Shown piece after piece: positions 1-9,867 of a stretch of DNA of 64,000 nucleotides (positions within the stretch are counted from its first letter, which is position 1; every line of letters starts with the position of its first letter). The DNA lies in assembly GCA_946122785.1 (NCBI GenBank), contig CAMGYJ010000011.1:12152001-12216000 (forward strand), in the 5' to 3' direction. The stretch is from Linum tenue. Lineage: Eukaryota > Streptophyta > Magnoliopsida > Malpighiales > Linaceae. Position numbers and translations under genes: made by a program. The notes beneath the pieces were generated by a model that made no database searches, was not told the DNA's origin, and saw only the letters and a program-made list of their open reading frames with translations.

Positions 1-835
1 TCTCCCCCACTATTTCTTAATATAAATGGAATCTATTGGCATCAATGGTTTTCACAACATTAAGTACTCAAGTTATGAGGCTTATGTGTTTTTCTATAGC
101 ATATCCAATAAACACACGATCATATGCTCTTCTAGTTATCATGTTACACTAATTATCTAATGCTACCACATGCATGCCACATATCGAATAATTAGTGCAA
201 CCATAATGCAATTAGGCATTTCAAACCATTTCAAATAACTAGTCAGACAATCAGAGCACTCTAAAGAGCAATAATTTGTTTATTGTCTTTTCCATCAAGT
301 TTACCCACATAAATCAGATCTATTTATTCTGATTCTCTAATCACATATTTATGGGTCATTTAGCTTGGATATAGAAAATTCATATTTTTCTCAAGCATCC
401 AATAATAATATGGGAATGCGATATAAGATATTCTAATTCTTCACACTTGGAAGAATGTATCTTATCTACTTAACCATTCCTTACATCTAGGATAGTCAAT
501 GACTTTCTAGAGGCAGGATTCTCTTCCACTTTTCCAGAACCATCAACAATAGTGGTGAGGGTCTTGCCCAACAACACTTTCTCCTTCAACACGCGTCAAT
601 GTATGATTGAGCTTAGCTCGTTTATCACACACATATCTTGAAGCTGTCATATCCAACAACCATTCTTCAGAGTTACCATTAAGGCTAACCTCTGTCATCA
701 CCTCAGTGAATATTATTGCCAAATCCTCTTCTTTAGTCAAGTTAACACTAGGTTAAACTTGTTCTTACACTTTCGTGTCTTATGACCTAGTTTCTCACAG
801 AGAAACATAACGTCATTCTTAGAGGATTGGGTGAC
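1..835 (-). pseudogene. Ty1/copia pol relic (zinc knuckle, protease start, integrase end)
   Basis: Read on the minus strand, this stretch runs in copia gag-pol order. Near 790-825 there is a decayed CCHC zinc knuckle (CEKLGHKTRKC, first Cys lost). At 543-700 comes a protease-like segment with WLLDMTASRYVCDKRAKL, close to the copia W-D-S/T-GAS-H-C pattern. At about 60-130 an integrase C-terminal motif (FIGYA) is recognisable. Stops and frameshifts are frequent, and the catalytic Asp context reads DMTAS instead of DSGAS. The remainder of pol (RT, RNase H) would lie left of the window. This is an old, inactive copy. The family call rests on motif order and remembered copia consensus, not on an alignment. 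Confidence 0.6.
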
Positions 836-2200
836 AATCTTATGGTTACCACAAAGGGTACCATTCTATTTGGTATGGATCTGGTTCGGCTTACTGCTCT
901 CATTCTTGAAACTTTAACGTTTCAGAGCAGCCTAAGTGGTTCGTGTAGTACTAATAATAGTACTTCTTACAATATCGTTATTATGGGCAATAAACCCATT
1001 CTATTCTCATATATTCTTCAACGCACACATTTAGGCAAAATCATACTTTTCATAGCATGTATTCAAAATTGTACTCTAATTATTGAGAAAAGCACATCTC
1101 AATACATTCATGCGTCAATTCTAGTTTGCTTATTAGCATTCACAAAATTTCTCAAGTTCATACATAGAACTATATGACAGATTCTATTTTTGTCATTCAC
1201 TACTAGCATATGAGGAAAGTTTTAGTTCTTACCTCTTATCAAGAAATCATTGCATTCTGGTTTTGCAATAAATAGCTAGCATGTGGCTTCGCTTCCAATT
1301 AATACTTTTGAAGCTCAAACCGTCCACTCCTTAGGCCTGCATAATTCCACTTTGATTGCCCATCATAGCCCACCATTTTCGTCCTACTCTTTTCAGAGTC
1401 TAGCATCACTACTAATGCCACAGCCAAACAGATTTTTATGCCATATGCCTCGTGCACATCAGTAGGGTTTGAGAGGAGAATCTTTTAGATTCTTTCACAG
1501 CCGCCACAAAAGGTCAGAGCAGTTCTTCCTTTCCTTGGGACTGAAGCTTCTCTTCCTGATTGAACTTATGGACAAAAGCAGTTAAGTGCGCGTGAACAGT
1601 AATTTAACAACATCAACTAATTATACATTAACAATTAATTGGACAGGAGCAACTCCCTATCTTTCTTTCACATCGTCATCGCCTGCTGCAGCTTCTGCTG
1701 GTCCTTCCACGTGGGGAAGGCTTCTCAATCGACTCGGCTGTCTGGTTTGGAATAAACTCCGTCTCGTTCACGTGACCAAGATCAATGGAAGACGCCACAA
1801 GCCTAGCTAGGAGCGTCCTTCTCTCCTCGAATTTCCTGGACCATAATTAATCAAAGGCGGACTCCAGTCTCCACTAGGCTCACGACAGCTGTTCTTTCGA
1901 ATCTCCTTTTCTTCTTGAATTCCCTTTCCTTTCGGATTTCTTTTAGCACCGTGGAAAATTACCTGAGCTAATCAACCGCAACACTAAAGTAGCCAGATCA
2001 ACAATTAAAAGTCGCAGAGGAGAAGAAATTAATTAAACTAGTTAAAAGATTACACCTCTCCAATGCCAAAAGGCTATGGAGTGTGTTCGACTTCTGTAAA
2101 ACTCGGGCAAGTTGAATCGGCTGCTCGCCGACAATGGGTTTATGTTGGCGGACTGGTTCTTGCGCCTTATTGGAACCAGAAGCGGTAATTGATCGACAGA
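836..2200. other. Unassigned stretch, probably gag/leader of the decayed copia element
   Basis: No gene can be supported. The stretch lies between the copia zinc knuckle and a candidate LTR promoter, so a rotted gag and leader on the minus strand is the simplest reading, but I could not recognise gag motifs. Short open frames on either strand look like chance. Confidence 0.25.
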
Positions 2201-2717
2201 ATCTGTTCGGTACACATGACAGCAACCGAACGTCTTAAAATTGTTAGAAACCGAACAGAAAAATTAGGGTTACCGATCTGGCTGAGTCGCGGACTAGGTC
2301 GCTCTCTTTAAGACGTTCGCGGCACTGCCTTCGTTGCGCACGGCAGACTATCAGCCGGTCGCCTCCAGGATAAAACAGCCACTCTTATTTTGTTGCTCAT
2401 CGATTTTGTGCGAAAACCGGAGCTCTATGAACTCACTCTCTATCTCGTGTTTCTGCTCTCTGAGGTTTGTTTAGAGGGTTTGGGACGTCTCCTATTTATA
2501 GGAGCAGAAAACCCAGAATATTTCCTCTTTCTTTGGGAATAAGTCATAATTAATTAGGGAGATAATTACTCCCATAATTAAAATATATTATATTAGGATA
2601 ATTAATTCTAATTATCTCCATAATATTATTTTTATTAATTATCCTTCTATTTTCATATCTAGAAAGAATACTGGATAATTAATTCAATATAGCTTTCAAA
2701 GCTATTCATTCCCAACA
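2200..2717 (-). repeat. Candidate 5' LTR of the minus-strand copia relic
   Basis: Reading on the minus strand from 2717, the sequence begins TGTTGGGAATGAATAGC, a typical LTR start, and about 220 bp in has a strong TATA box (2493-2500) followed by a C/A-rich leader. The inner end and a primer-binding site were not found, so 2200 is only approximate. The orientation agrees with the copia relic to the left. Confidence 0.4.
2493..2500 (-). promoter_or_regulatory. TATA box of candidate LTR promoter
   Basis: TATAAATA on the minus strand inside a short dyad (CTCCTATAAATAGGAG), in a candidate LTR. It would fire toward the copia relic. Confidence 0.45.
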
Positions 2718-2871
2718 GGTTGGGCCAGGTCGACTCAATGGGTATATAATTTATGTGAAAAGCATTAGAAATATTTGTTAGTTGCATTAAAAGACCAAGA
2801 AAGAAATGTAGTTAAATTATTAGAGAAATAATTGAGGTTTTCACTTATTTACAACTTTATTATAACTAAAA

Positions 2872-3226
2872 TGTTAGAAACCGATTTCTGTAGGGTTTCT
2901 CTATTAATTATTTTTATTAATATTATGGTAATTATTAATATGGTTAGTATTCATTTAATAGAATTATGTTTGTTATTAGAGTTTTCCAGTATTTCCTATA
3001 TATATGTACTTTGGGTTTCCATTCAGAACGAAGCAGAAGTTAATAAAGAATTATCTCCCTAAATTCCTATCTCAATCCTCTCAATTCTCGATCTCAATCC
3101 CTCTAAAGGCCTAGGCCAATTCTCTATATTTCTCTCCTTTTCCCAAATCACAATCTCAATCCCTAATTCTGTTCGAATAAACCCTAATTCCCAAATATCA
3201 ATCCGTTATAAACTTTGTTTCTAACA
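2872..3226 (+). repeat. 5' LTR of the non-autonomous element
   Basis: 355 bp, bounded by a perfect 10-bp inverted repeat TGTTAGAAAC/GTTTCTAACA. It matches the 3' LTR at 4716-4743 plus 6046-6335, apart from small deletions in the latter. Confidence 0.85.
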
Positions 3227-3228
3227 TT

Positions 3229-3240
3229 TGGTATCAGAGC
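3229..3240 (+). other. Primer-binding site (initiator tRNA-Met)
   Basis: TGGTATCAGAGC two bases after the 5' LTR is the standard plant initiator-Met primer-binding site, common in copia-type and derived non-autonomous elements. Confidence 0.85.
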
Positions 3241-3304
3241 CCGGTTCGAGAATTGAGTTCATCACAACTCTCAACCGGGGACGAGTTCTACAATTGGTTC
3301 GACA

Positions 3305-4069
3305 ATGAGCTCTTCAAGGCTCTCGGACCTGTCATGGACAGAACTGCGGGAACAAGCCCGCCGCATCGGACGCCGTTGGATCCCCGAGGAGTCGCCAACC
3401 GCGCAAGCAGAGGCGGTGACTCGAGCCACCGACCGCGAGCGACCACCAACGTCGGCCAAGGACGACCCGTGTGCTAGCGGACGGCGACTCGAACAACGCG
3501 TCGCGACGATTAACGCCGGCAAGGAGCACGCACCCAGCGAACCAGCGCCGACCCTCTCGCTGCACTCGGTGGCTGGATTGTCATCCCCGGGCACTCTTCG
3601 CTTCAAGGCTCGATTCGAGGTGCTGACGACCGGGGAGAAGAAGCCGTCGCAGGGGCTCCGAATCGCGCGAGGAACGCGACGGTTAGCTGCAACTTTCGTC
3701 GCGATGCTGGGCGGAGGAGGAACAAAATCGAGGGCGGAGCTGCTGGAGGACTCGTCACCGGAGATGGAGACAGCGATAGTAGCGGACGAAAAGACAGAGA
3801 CCCACCTCAAGCCCGGGCTAGCGTGGGTTCACAGGATTTCTTCGCCGACAACGCACGACGAGCAGAAGGCGCGGCGATCGATGTTTCTACCATGGGCGAC
3901 GTCGGGTGGAAGAAATGAAGGATCAATGTCGAAATTGGTAGCAACATCGCAATCCGACAGGACTTTCCGTTGGAGAAGCTCTTCGCCACCGAGGAAGGGG
4001 AAGTCAATGAAGAGGGAGAAGGCTGCGGGGACGTTGAGTGCTGGAGTGAAGAAGACGAAGTCGTACTAG
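3305..4069 (+). CDS. GC-rich open frame of unknown function inside the LTR element
   Basis: A 254-codon open frame starting MSSSRLSDLSWTELREQARR, rich in Arg, Ser, Glu and Ala, with no catalytic motif, zinc knuckle or membrane segment that I recognise. A 179-codon frame lies antisense (3271-3810), as expected when a GC-rich region is read in several frames, so coding status is doubtful. The GC content contrasts sharply with the AT-rich LTRs, which suggests the internal region was acquired from host DNA. It does not resemble gag by eye. A further frame of 160 codons follows at 4262-4744 and runs into the 3' LTR. Confidence 0.2.
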   Translation: MSSSRLSDLSWTELREQARRIGRRWIPEESPTAQAEAVTRATDRERPPTSAKDDPCASGRRLEQRVATINAGKEHAPSEPAPTLSLHSVAGLSSPGTLRFKARFEVLTTGEKKPSQGLRIARGTRRLAATFVAMLGGGGTKSRAELLEDSSPEMETAIVADEKTETHLKPGLAWVHRISSPTTHDEQKARRSMFLPWATSGGRNEGSMSKLVATSQSDRTFRWRSSSPPRKGKSMKREKAAGTLSAGVKKTKSY

Positions 4070-4715
4070 CCCTCGTGTCAGACGGTCCGCTCATCTCCGT
4101 CGGGAAGGAAAGGCAGCGCGAAGAGGAAGTAGACAAATGAGGAGATCGGTGGCGGCTGGTTTCCTCCCCTCGCAAACTCTTGGTCGTCAACCATGGGTCG
4201 AGCAAGGCAGCGGCCGGTTCAATAATGCCAAGTAGCTCGGGCTGATTGGCCTGGTGACCTAATGCGAGTGGGCCGAGAGTATTGTGCTAAGTGGACCATG
4301 AGGTTGAGAAAACATCGGGCCAAATCAGGACCTAAATGCGGGCCGAACTTCTGGCAAAGTTGGGCAGAACAAGGGTGTGTATATGGGCCACATTTTCAAG
4401 GAGATCTTGGTCCCCCTATGGTCCGTTCGCTTGGACTATTGTGGGAGGTAATAGTCTTGAAAGAAAAGGGAGATGGGCTTGTGGATATAGAAGATGGGCC
4501 GAGCCTACAGAGTTGGCTAGGACCTCAGGAGGGCTGCTTGATTGGGTTGCTTTTGCTAGGACTGAGCTCAAAGATTTGTGAAGAAATTGAGCATGATTGG
4601 AAGAAAAGGAAGCGCAAGAAACGGAGGAGCCGACATGTGGATTGCGCAAGAAATAGGGAGGAGTCGGTCGAGTTGATCAACCTTGAGGGCAAAGTTGGTC
4701 TGAAGGGGGAGGAGA

Positions 4716-6335
4716 TGTTAGAAATCGATATTAATTATTCTTAGGCAAAATACATATGTATAGCCAAAACTTTGACGTTTGTGACAATAATAGCCATTTT
4801 TGAAGAAATACCAAATATAGCCAGAATTTTGAAAGTTTTATGACAAATATAGCCATTTTCGCTGTAAACTTTAACGGTGTTAAAAACTTTGCCAGTTAGG
4901 TTAACGGTAAGCTGACTAGGATGCCAAATCATCGCACACATCAGCGACAACTCAACCGTTGGTGACACGTAGATGCCACGTGTTATTTCAATTAAAAATT
5001 ATAAATAAATAAATTTTAATTTGTCTTTAATAACAAAATTGAATTAAAAAAAAGCAAATGTATCCCTTTTCATCTTCTTCCTCTCGCCAGGGAAAGGAAA
5101 CTCTTTCTATCCATTCCCAAATCAAAGACAGAGACAAGAACCAAGAATCCAAGCCAACAACCATCTTCCACTCCAATTCCATGCCGCCAAAACTCGATTC
5201 CCTAACCCTCCATCTTCGCACTGTCTTCTCCAACCACCCACCAGTACCGCCAAAACTCGATCCCTGACCCCTTAATAAAAACCTATCGTCTCCCTCTCCT
5301 TCCTCGTCGCCGCTGTAATCCTCTCCGCCATTCTTGCCTTCTACTTCTGCCGCCGCTGCCGAAGCACCAACGAGCCCCCTGCTCGGTCACGATTCCAAAA
5401 CCCATGCCTCTTTCGACCGCCACAGCAGCAGCCGTTCTACTCTATGAGCCCGGATCGGGGCTCCGGATCCAGGGACAAGCTCCGCCCCACGGATACCAGC
5501 TCGGCACTTGGCCCTCACATATCAACTCGTCGTTGAGCTGATTCTTCCTCCGTAGTATGGAAGATTGTTTTTTATTTGAGAATCTTTCGCCGACAATGGT
5601 TAATCGGAACCCTTATCTACTTCTTCGGGTTCGTCGGTTTGGGAACGGCGGCGACGGCGGCTTGTACTTCTTCTTTTCTGTTCCACTGCTGCACCTTCGA
5701 TCTAAAACCCTCCGATTTCTTCATCGGGAGCTAGGCAAGGTAAACGGAGAGGCATGGTTGAAGAACGATAGGGGAAAAGGCGAGAGAAGAGAGAGGGAAG
5801 AGGTGTCAAGGATTTTGTTTTTGTTTTTATAATTAATTTATAATAATGAAATAATCATTTCCACCTAGCATTATTTTTTTAAAAAAATGCCACATCAGCA
5901 AGAAACATCAATCCAGTCAACACGTTAGATAACACCGTTAAAGAATTGGACGGAATTGGCTATATTTGGTATTTCTCCAAAAGTGGCTATTATTGGCAAA
6001 ATCATTAAAGTTTTGGCTATACAAGTGTATTTTGCCTTATTCTTATTATTCTTATGGTAATTATTAATATGGTTAGTAGTCATTTAATAGAATTAGGTTT
6101 ATTATTAGGGTTTTCCAGTATTTCCTATATATACGTACTTTGGGTTTCCATTCAGAAGGAAGCAGAAGTTAATGAAGAATTATCTCCCTAAATTCCTATC
6201 CCAATCCTCTCAATTCTCGATATCAATCCAACTAAAGGCCTAGGCCGATTCTCTATCTTTCTCTCCTTTTCCCAAATCACAACCTCAATCCCTAATTCTC
6301 AAATATCAAATCCATTAGAAACTTTGTTTCTAACA
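4716..6335 (+). repeat. 3' LTR, split by a MULE insertion
   Basis: The LTR begins TGTTAGAAATCG at 4716, is interrupted after 28 bp by the MULE at 4744-6036, and resumes through 6335. Subtracting the MULE and one copy of the 9-bp duplication leaves about 319 bp matching the 5' LTR, including the stretch ending GTTTCTAACA. Confidence 0.85.
4744..6036. mobile_element. MULE with long inverted termini and captured GC-rich sequence
   Basis: Terminal inverted repeats begin GGCAAAATACA and extend well over 60 bp, with blocks such as TATAGCCAAAACTTT. A perfect 9-bp duplication TTATTCTTA flanks it (4735-4743, 6037-6045), as expected for Mutator-type transposition. There is no transposase. The interior is GC-rich and around 5280-5560 encodes a hydrophobic stretch followed by CRRCR and a Ser/Pro-rich segment, like a single-pass membrane protein fragment. 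It belongs to the same terminal-repeat family as the elements at 30113-31564 and 49010-54755, so the latter is a plausible source of transposase. Confidence 0.85.
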
Positions 6336-6340
6336 TAAAA

Positions 6341-7209
6341 TATGAGGTAATAAGAGGAAAATTCTAAGTAATTTGACTAAGATTACATGTAATTTAGGGA
6401 AGAACGGGTTGCGAATGGGGCGGGTCAGGGCCGGCCCGCCCCAAAATAGGCCAAACAGGTCAAGTCAAAATTGTCCTCCCCACTTGGGAGCAATGGGTGT
6501 CGTTTGGTGGTTTTCCTAAATTCAAACTCAACTCAACGGATTCATCCAATAAAAAGTTTGGTTAAATACTCATTGGATTATAGAAGGGCAAAACTAACCC
6601 AATCCAACGGATTTTCATGGGTGTATGGGATACCAATGAATTTACGAACATAACTGTACATTAATTTTCGAGCACTCATATCATAATATTATCGAAATTT
6701 TCTCTACAAATATATCTCTGTAAAGACTAATAACATCTAAGGTATCTAAATTAGTAGGTTTATACTGACATAAAGACAATAACATCCACAAATTATCCAT
6801 ATTGTTTATGTTAGATACAAAATGACATCGTTTTGCTTTTAGGGTGCCGGTCGGGTGGTAAGCGAGTTGAATTTTGGCAAAACTCAAACCCAACTAAACC
6901 TGCAGTTTTCAAAAGCGAGTAAAACCTGCACATGTCAACAATTGATTAATAGAAATTACAAAACTTCAACTTGTGTACCAAGTTGATTGACATTGACAAT
7001 TACAATAAGGATCGTTCGATATCCCAATCAATTTCATCTGTCATATAAAATACAACCACAATTCATATTGGAGTAAGCATTTTTTTAGTTGAATTCGAGC
7101 AACCTATAAAAAGCTCGGTCGACCCATTATAAACCACACAAAGTATGTATCACATATTGTCACTAGCGATATCAATCGAACACATATGCAGACCAACCTT
7201 TGGGTCATA
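6341..7209. other. AT-rich spacer, no gene
   Basis: No coding sequence supported. Two GC-skewed patches (about 6405-6465, a GGGC/CCCGCC run, and 6838-6925, CGGTCGGGT to AACCTGC) look like eroded ends of hAT-type small elements, but no target duplication was found. Confidence 0.4.
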
Positions 7210-8669
7210 TTCAGTTGTAGGGGTGGCTATACGGTCCAGTCCGGTTAAATTAGCCTGAATTGATCTGATCCCAGTTCGGTTTTTTCAGGAATATAAGGAC
7301 CAAAGGTTGGATTGGATACAGTCTGGTCTTGACCCGGTGGAAAAAATCCAAAACTACCACTGTTTAATTTTTTTTTACAAAAATACCACCCATTCCCAAG
7401 AATTTCCAAAATACCACCGTTTATTAAAAACCGCTCCACTAAGGGGCGGTTAAAATAGAAACCGCACAACCAGGCCGCGATTTACCATAGAACCGCCTGG
7501 TCAACAAGAGATTTGCCTATTTTGGGAAAAACGCTCTTCGAAAGAGCGGTTTTCATGGCTGCCCTACCACAAACCGTTTCCTCAGGGAGCGGTTACGTGT
7601 CGGCAAGGTAAAACGCACAACAGAGAAGCGGTTTACCATGCCGACACATAAACCGCTCCCCCACCAGCGATTTTTGCCTCGTCACCCGACATCCGATATG
7701 TCGGCATGCAGGAGGTTGCAGGGTGGGGGCTGCATGCCAGACTAAAACCGCTCCCCCACCCCCTGCGGTTTGTAGTGTAAAATTTTCCTATAAAAGGCAG
7801 GTCCAGAAAACTTAAAATATTCACTCCACTCCTCCTTCTCCTTCAAATTTCAGTTGTGCACCTTTAAATTATTTAGTTTTTGAGATTAACGTTAATTCGT
7901 AAGTTTATTTTGTATTACTTTTCATTTTCATTTAGAAAGGGCAAGATGACGTCGTTTCATTCAAGCACATTCGTCGTACCCCTATAACGGACTATATGGT
8001 ATGCATCCTAGAGAAGAATTTAACTTTCACTATAAGTTGATGATTTATACATATATAAATCTATTATAACAAACAATATAAATTAATTAAATCAAGGTTG
8101 TTTCCGAGAAATATACATTATCTAATAAACGTTAATATTAAGCTAACTAAAATGAATATCATTTTCGAAATTTAAGTAAAATTATTTTTGTACACATACA
8201 GATAAAATCAAATATATTATTTTGTACTTCGTATTGATTGTTTTCAATAATTTACAGCAATACAAGTACACTCGTAAGACTCTTAGGAGAGGTATACATC
8301 TCCTTAGAAACACAGTCTTTTTGACAGAAAAAGGGGGGATCCGAGGATCGCTTAGAACCCGATTTCCCCAGGTCATGGGAGGATGATGAAAAAAATCCAA
8401 AACTACCACAGTTTTAAAAAAAATTACAAAAATACCAACCATTCCCAAGAATTTCCAAAAATACCACCGTTTATTAAAAACCGCTCCACTAAGGGGCGTT
8501 TAAAATAGAAACTGCACAACCAGGCCTCTGTTTACCATAGAACCGCCTGGTCAACAAGCAGTTTGCCTATTTTGGCAAAAACCGTCTGGTCAATTAAGTA
8601 ATTTATTGTACAAACAAATAAATTACGTTAACAAAATAAAAATTACAAGTGATGATAAATAATATGTAC

Positions 8670-8933
8670 CTTGAGGTCGTTCCAAACTTCTCTTGAACGA
8701 TGATTGTATTGATCGTATAAAATATTCGGATCAATCGGTCCTTGATCAACATAATATCGTTGATTGTATATATCAATATCCGGCCCAACCTACGATAGCA
8801 TAACAACAACATAAATCAATTAGTATATAAATTAAATAAACCATTATAATAACAAAAAAAATTGGGTAAAATTAGTACGTACCGCTTGATAATCATCATA
8901 GTAAATACCCTCTTCTTGGATAAAATCGGCCAT
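8670..8933 (-). pseudogene. Truncated plant mobile domain (PMD, MAIN/PP7L-like) gene: first two exons
   Basis: On the minus strand an ATG at 8933 opens a 17-codon exon (MADFIQEEGIYYDDYQA, 8933-8883) with a GTACGT donor. An acceptor at 8791-8790 leads to a 40-codon exon (8789-8670) containing VDQGPIDPNILYDQYNHRS, then a GTACAT donor. The GPIDPxxLxxQxxHRSxxxW pattern is the characteristic N-terminal signature of plant mobile domain / 'serine/threonine phosphatase 7 long form' proteins. Both exons are in phase. The long downstream domain is absent and the sequence instead meets the internal MULE terminus, so the gene is truncated. PMD genes are known both as host genes and as passengers of Mutator-like elements, which fits this setting. 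Confidence 0.65.
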
Positions 8934-9202
8934 TTTTTAGAATCCGGAGAGAGATTCGACGGTTCTTTTAGTGAAACTGAAAACCAAAGAAAAAGTTTTT
9001 TGAAGGCAGATCGGACTTAGCCGCAACCAACAAAACAACTACTTCCAAGGTTTTTGGGTGGGGAGGGGATGGTTAGAGTGAGAAAATTAGAGAGAGAGAG
9101 AGAGAGAGAGGAGAATGAGGGTTTGGTGTGCAGAAATGGGAGGAAGGGGTGGGTTTATATAGGGAACGAACCGTGTGCTGGAGGGGTTGTTTGGTCTTTT
9201 TA

Positions 9203-9290
9203 CCCAACGCAAAACTGCGCCTACAGCACGCGATTTACGTTTCCCAACGCAAAACTGTGCCTACAGCACGCGATTTACGTTTCCCAACGC
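9203..9290. repeat. 40-bp tandem repeat, 2.2 copies
   Basis: A 40-bp unit beginning CCCAACGCAAAACTG repeats almost perfectly at 9203-9242 and 9243-9282 and begins a third time. It lies just upstream of the PMD exons, in the subterminal part of the MULE. Confidence 0.8.
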
Positions 9291-9830
9291 GTAAACCGCG
9301 CTTATGGGCAACGGTTTTCCTTGGGCGAAGCGGATCGCTCCGCTGGCAGGCGGTTAGGCGGTCAGATCGCCTCCCCATCGTGCGGTTGGATGGACCGCCA
9401 CGTGGAGGCTCGTTTTGTCAGCTGCCCAATGGCAAACCGCTCCTTGCCAGCGCGTTTTGACTGAGAACCGCGCGTTTAGGCGCGGTTTATAGTGAATGGT
9501 GGTATTTTTGAAAATTCTTGGGAATGGGTGGTATTTTGTAAAAAAAATTTAAAACAGTGGTAGTTTTGGATTTTTTTCCTTACCCGGTCCGGTCCAATTC
9601 GATCTTGATTTTAGATTGAGGTTGTGGAGATTTCAGTGGCCTAAGGACTCAAAGGGTGAGAAGTTGGTGAAGTTTTGGATGTTGGGCGCTCTTATCCGGT
9701 TTTCGATCCAGTCCCAAACGGTTTTTAACAAAAAAATCTAAGCCCGAAGATGGATCTGGGTTATACGGTCCGGTTTTGGGTAAAACCCAATATCCATCCC
9801 TATTCAGTTGTGGTTCTTTTATTCATGTAT

Positions 9831-9867
9831 GGTTAATTGCATGCTTGGTCACTGAGATTAACAAAAA
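9831..9867. repeat. Outer end of a MULE terminal repeat, left of Athila-A
   Basis: GGTTAATTGCATGCTTGG to ATTAAC directly abuts the Athila-A left LTR. The sequence after the right LTR (ACGTTCAAGTTTGATCACT) continues as a long terminal repeat paired with 22930-23218. Joining both flanks gives a GGTTAA-initiated terminus similar to the right end (inverse GGGTTAGTAATCGTTT). I infer that Athila-A inserted in this terminal repeat. Confidence 0.45.

Larger units (their letters stand above)
2872..6335 (+). mobile_element. Non-autonomous LTR retrotransposon, disrupted by a MULE
   Basis: Both LTRs begin TGTTAGAAA and end TTTCTAACA. The insertion is flanked by a perfect 5-bp duplication, TAAAA (2867-2871 and 6336-6340). 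A primer-binding site matching initiator tRNA-Met follows the 5' LTR and a purine tract (4701-4715) precedes the 3' LTR. The internal region is only about 1.5 kb and shows no gag, protease, RT, RNase H or integrase motif, so the element must have moved with enzymes from another element. Without the nested MULE it would be about 2.2 kb, which fits a LARD/TRIM-like class. Confidence 0.85.
7339..9579. mobile_element. MULE carrying plant-mobile-domain gene start
   Basis: Termini GGAAAAAATCCAAAACTACCAC and its inverse share more than 60 bp. The flanking 9-bp duplication is TGACCCGGT (7330-7338) and TTACCCGGT (9580-9588), one mismatch. A second copy of the left terminus, about 200 bp, lies inside at about 8390-8590, so either an end was duplicated or a related copy nested here and lost its partner. 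The interior holds short open reading starts and the plant-mobile-domain exons on the minus strand. No transposase domain is seen. Confidence 0.8.
7218..9802. mobile_element. hAT-type non-autonomous element split by a MULE
   Basis: Termini TAGGGGTGGCTAT and (inverted) TAGGGATGGATAT, with a perfect 8-bp duplication TTCAGTTG at 7210-7217 and 9803-9810. Removing the nested MULE leaves about 335 bp rich in CCGGT/ACCGG motifs and no coding sequence, so it is a MITE-sized hAT derivative. Confidence 0.8.

Noticed and set aside
827..1177. 116-codon plus-strand frame
   Set aside because: Opposite strand to the copia relic, with no domain or composition typical of a protein.
3271..3810. 179-codon minus-strand open frame
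   Set aside because: Antisense to another GC-rich frame in the LTR element. No recognisable protein features, and long antisense frames are expected at this GC content.
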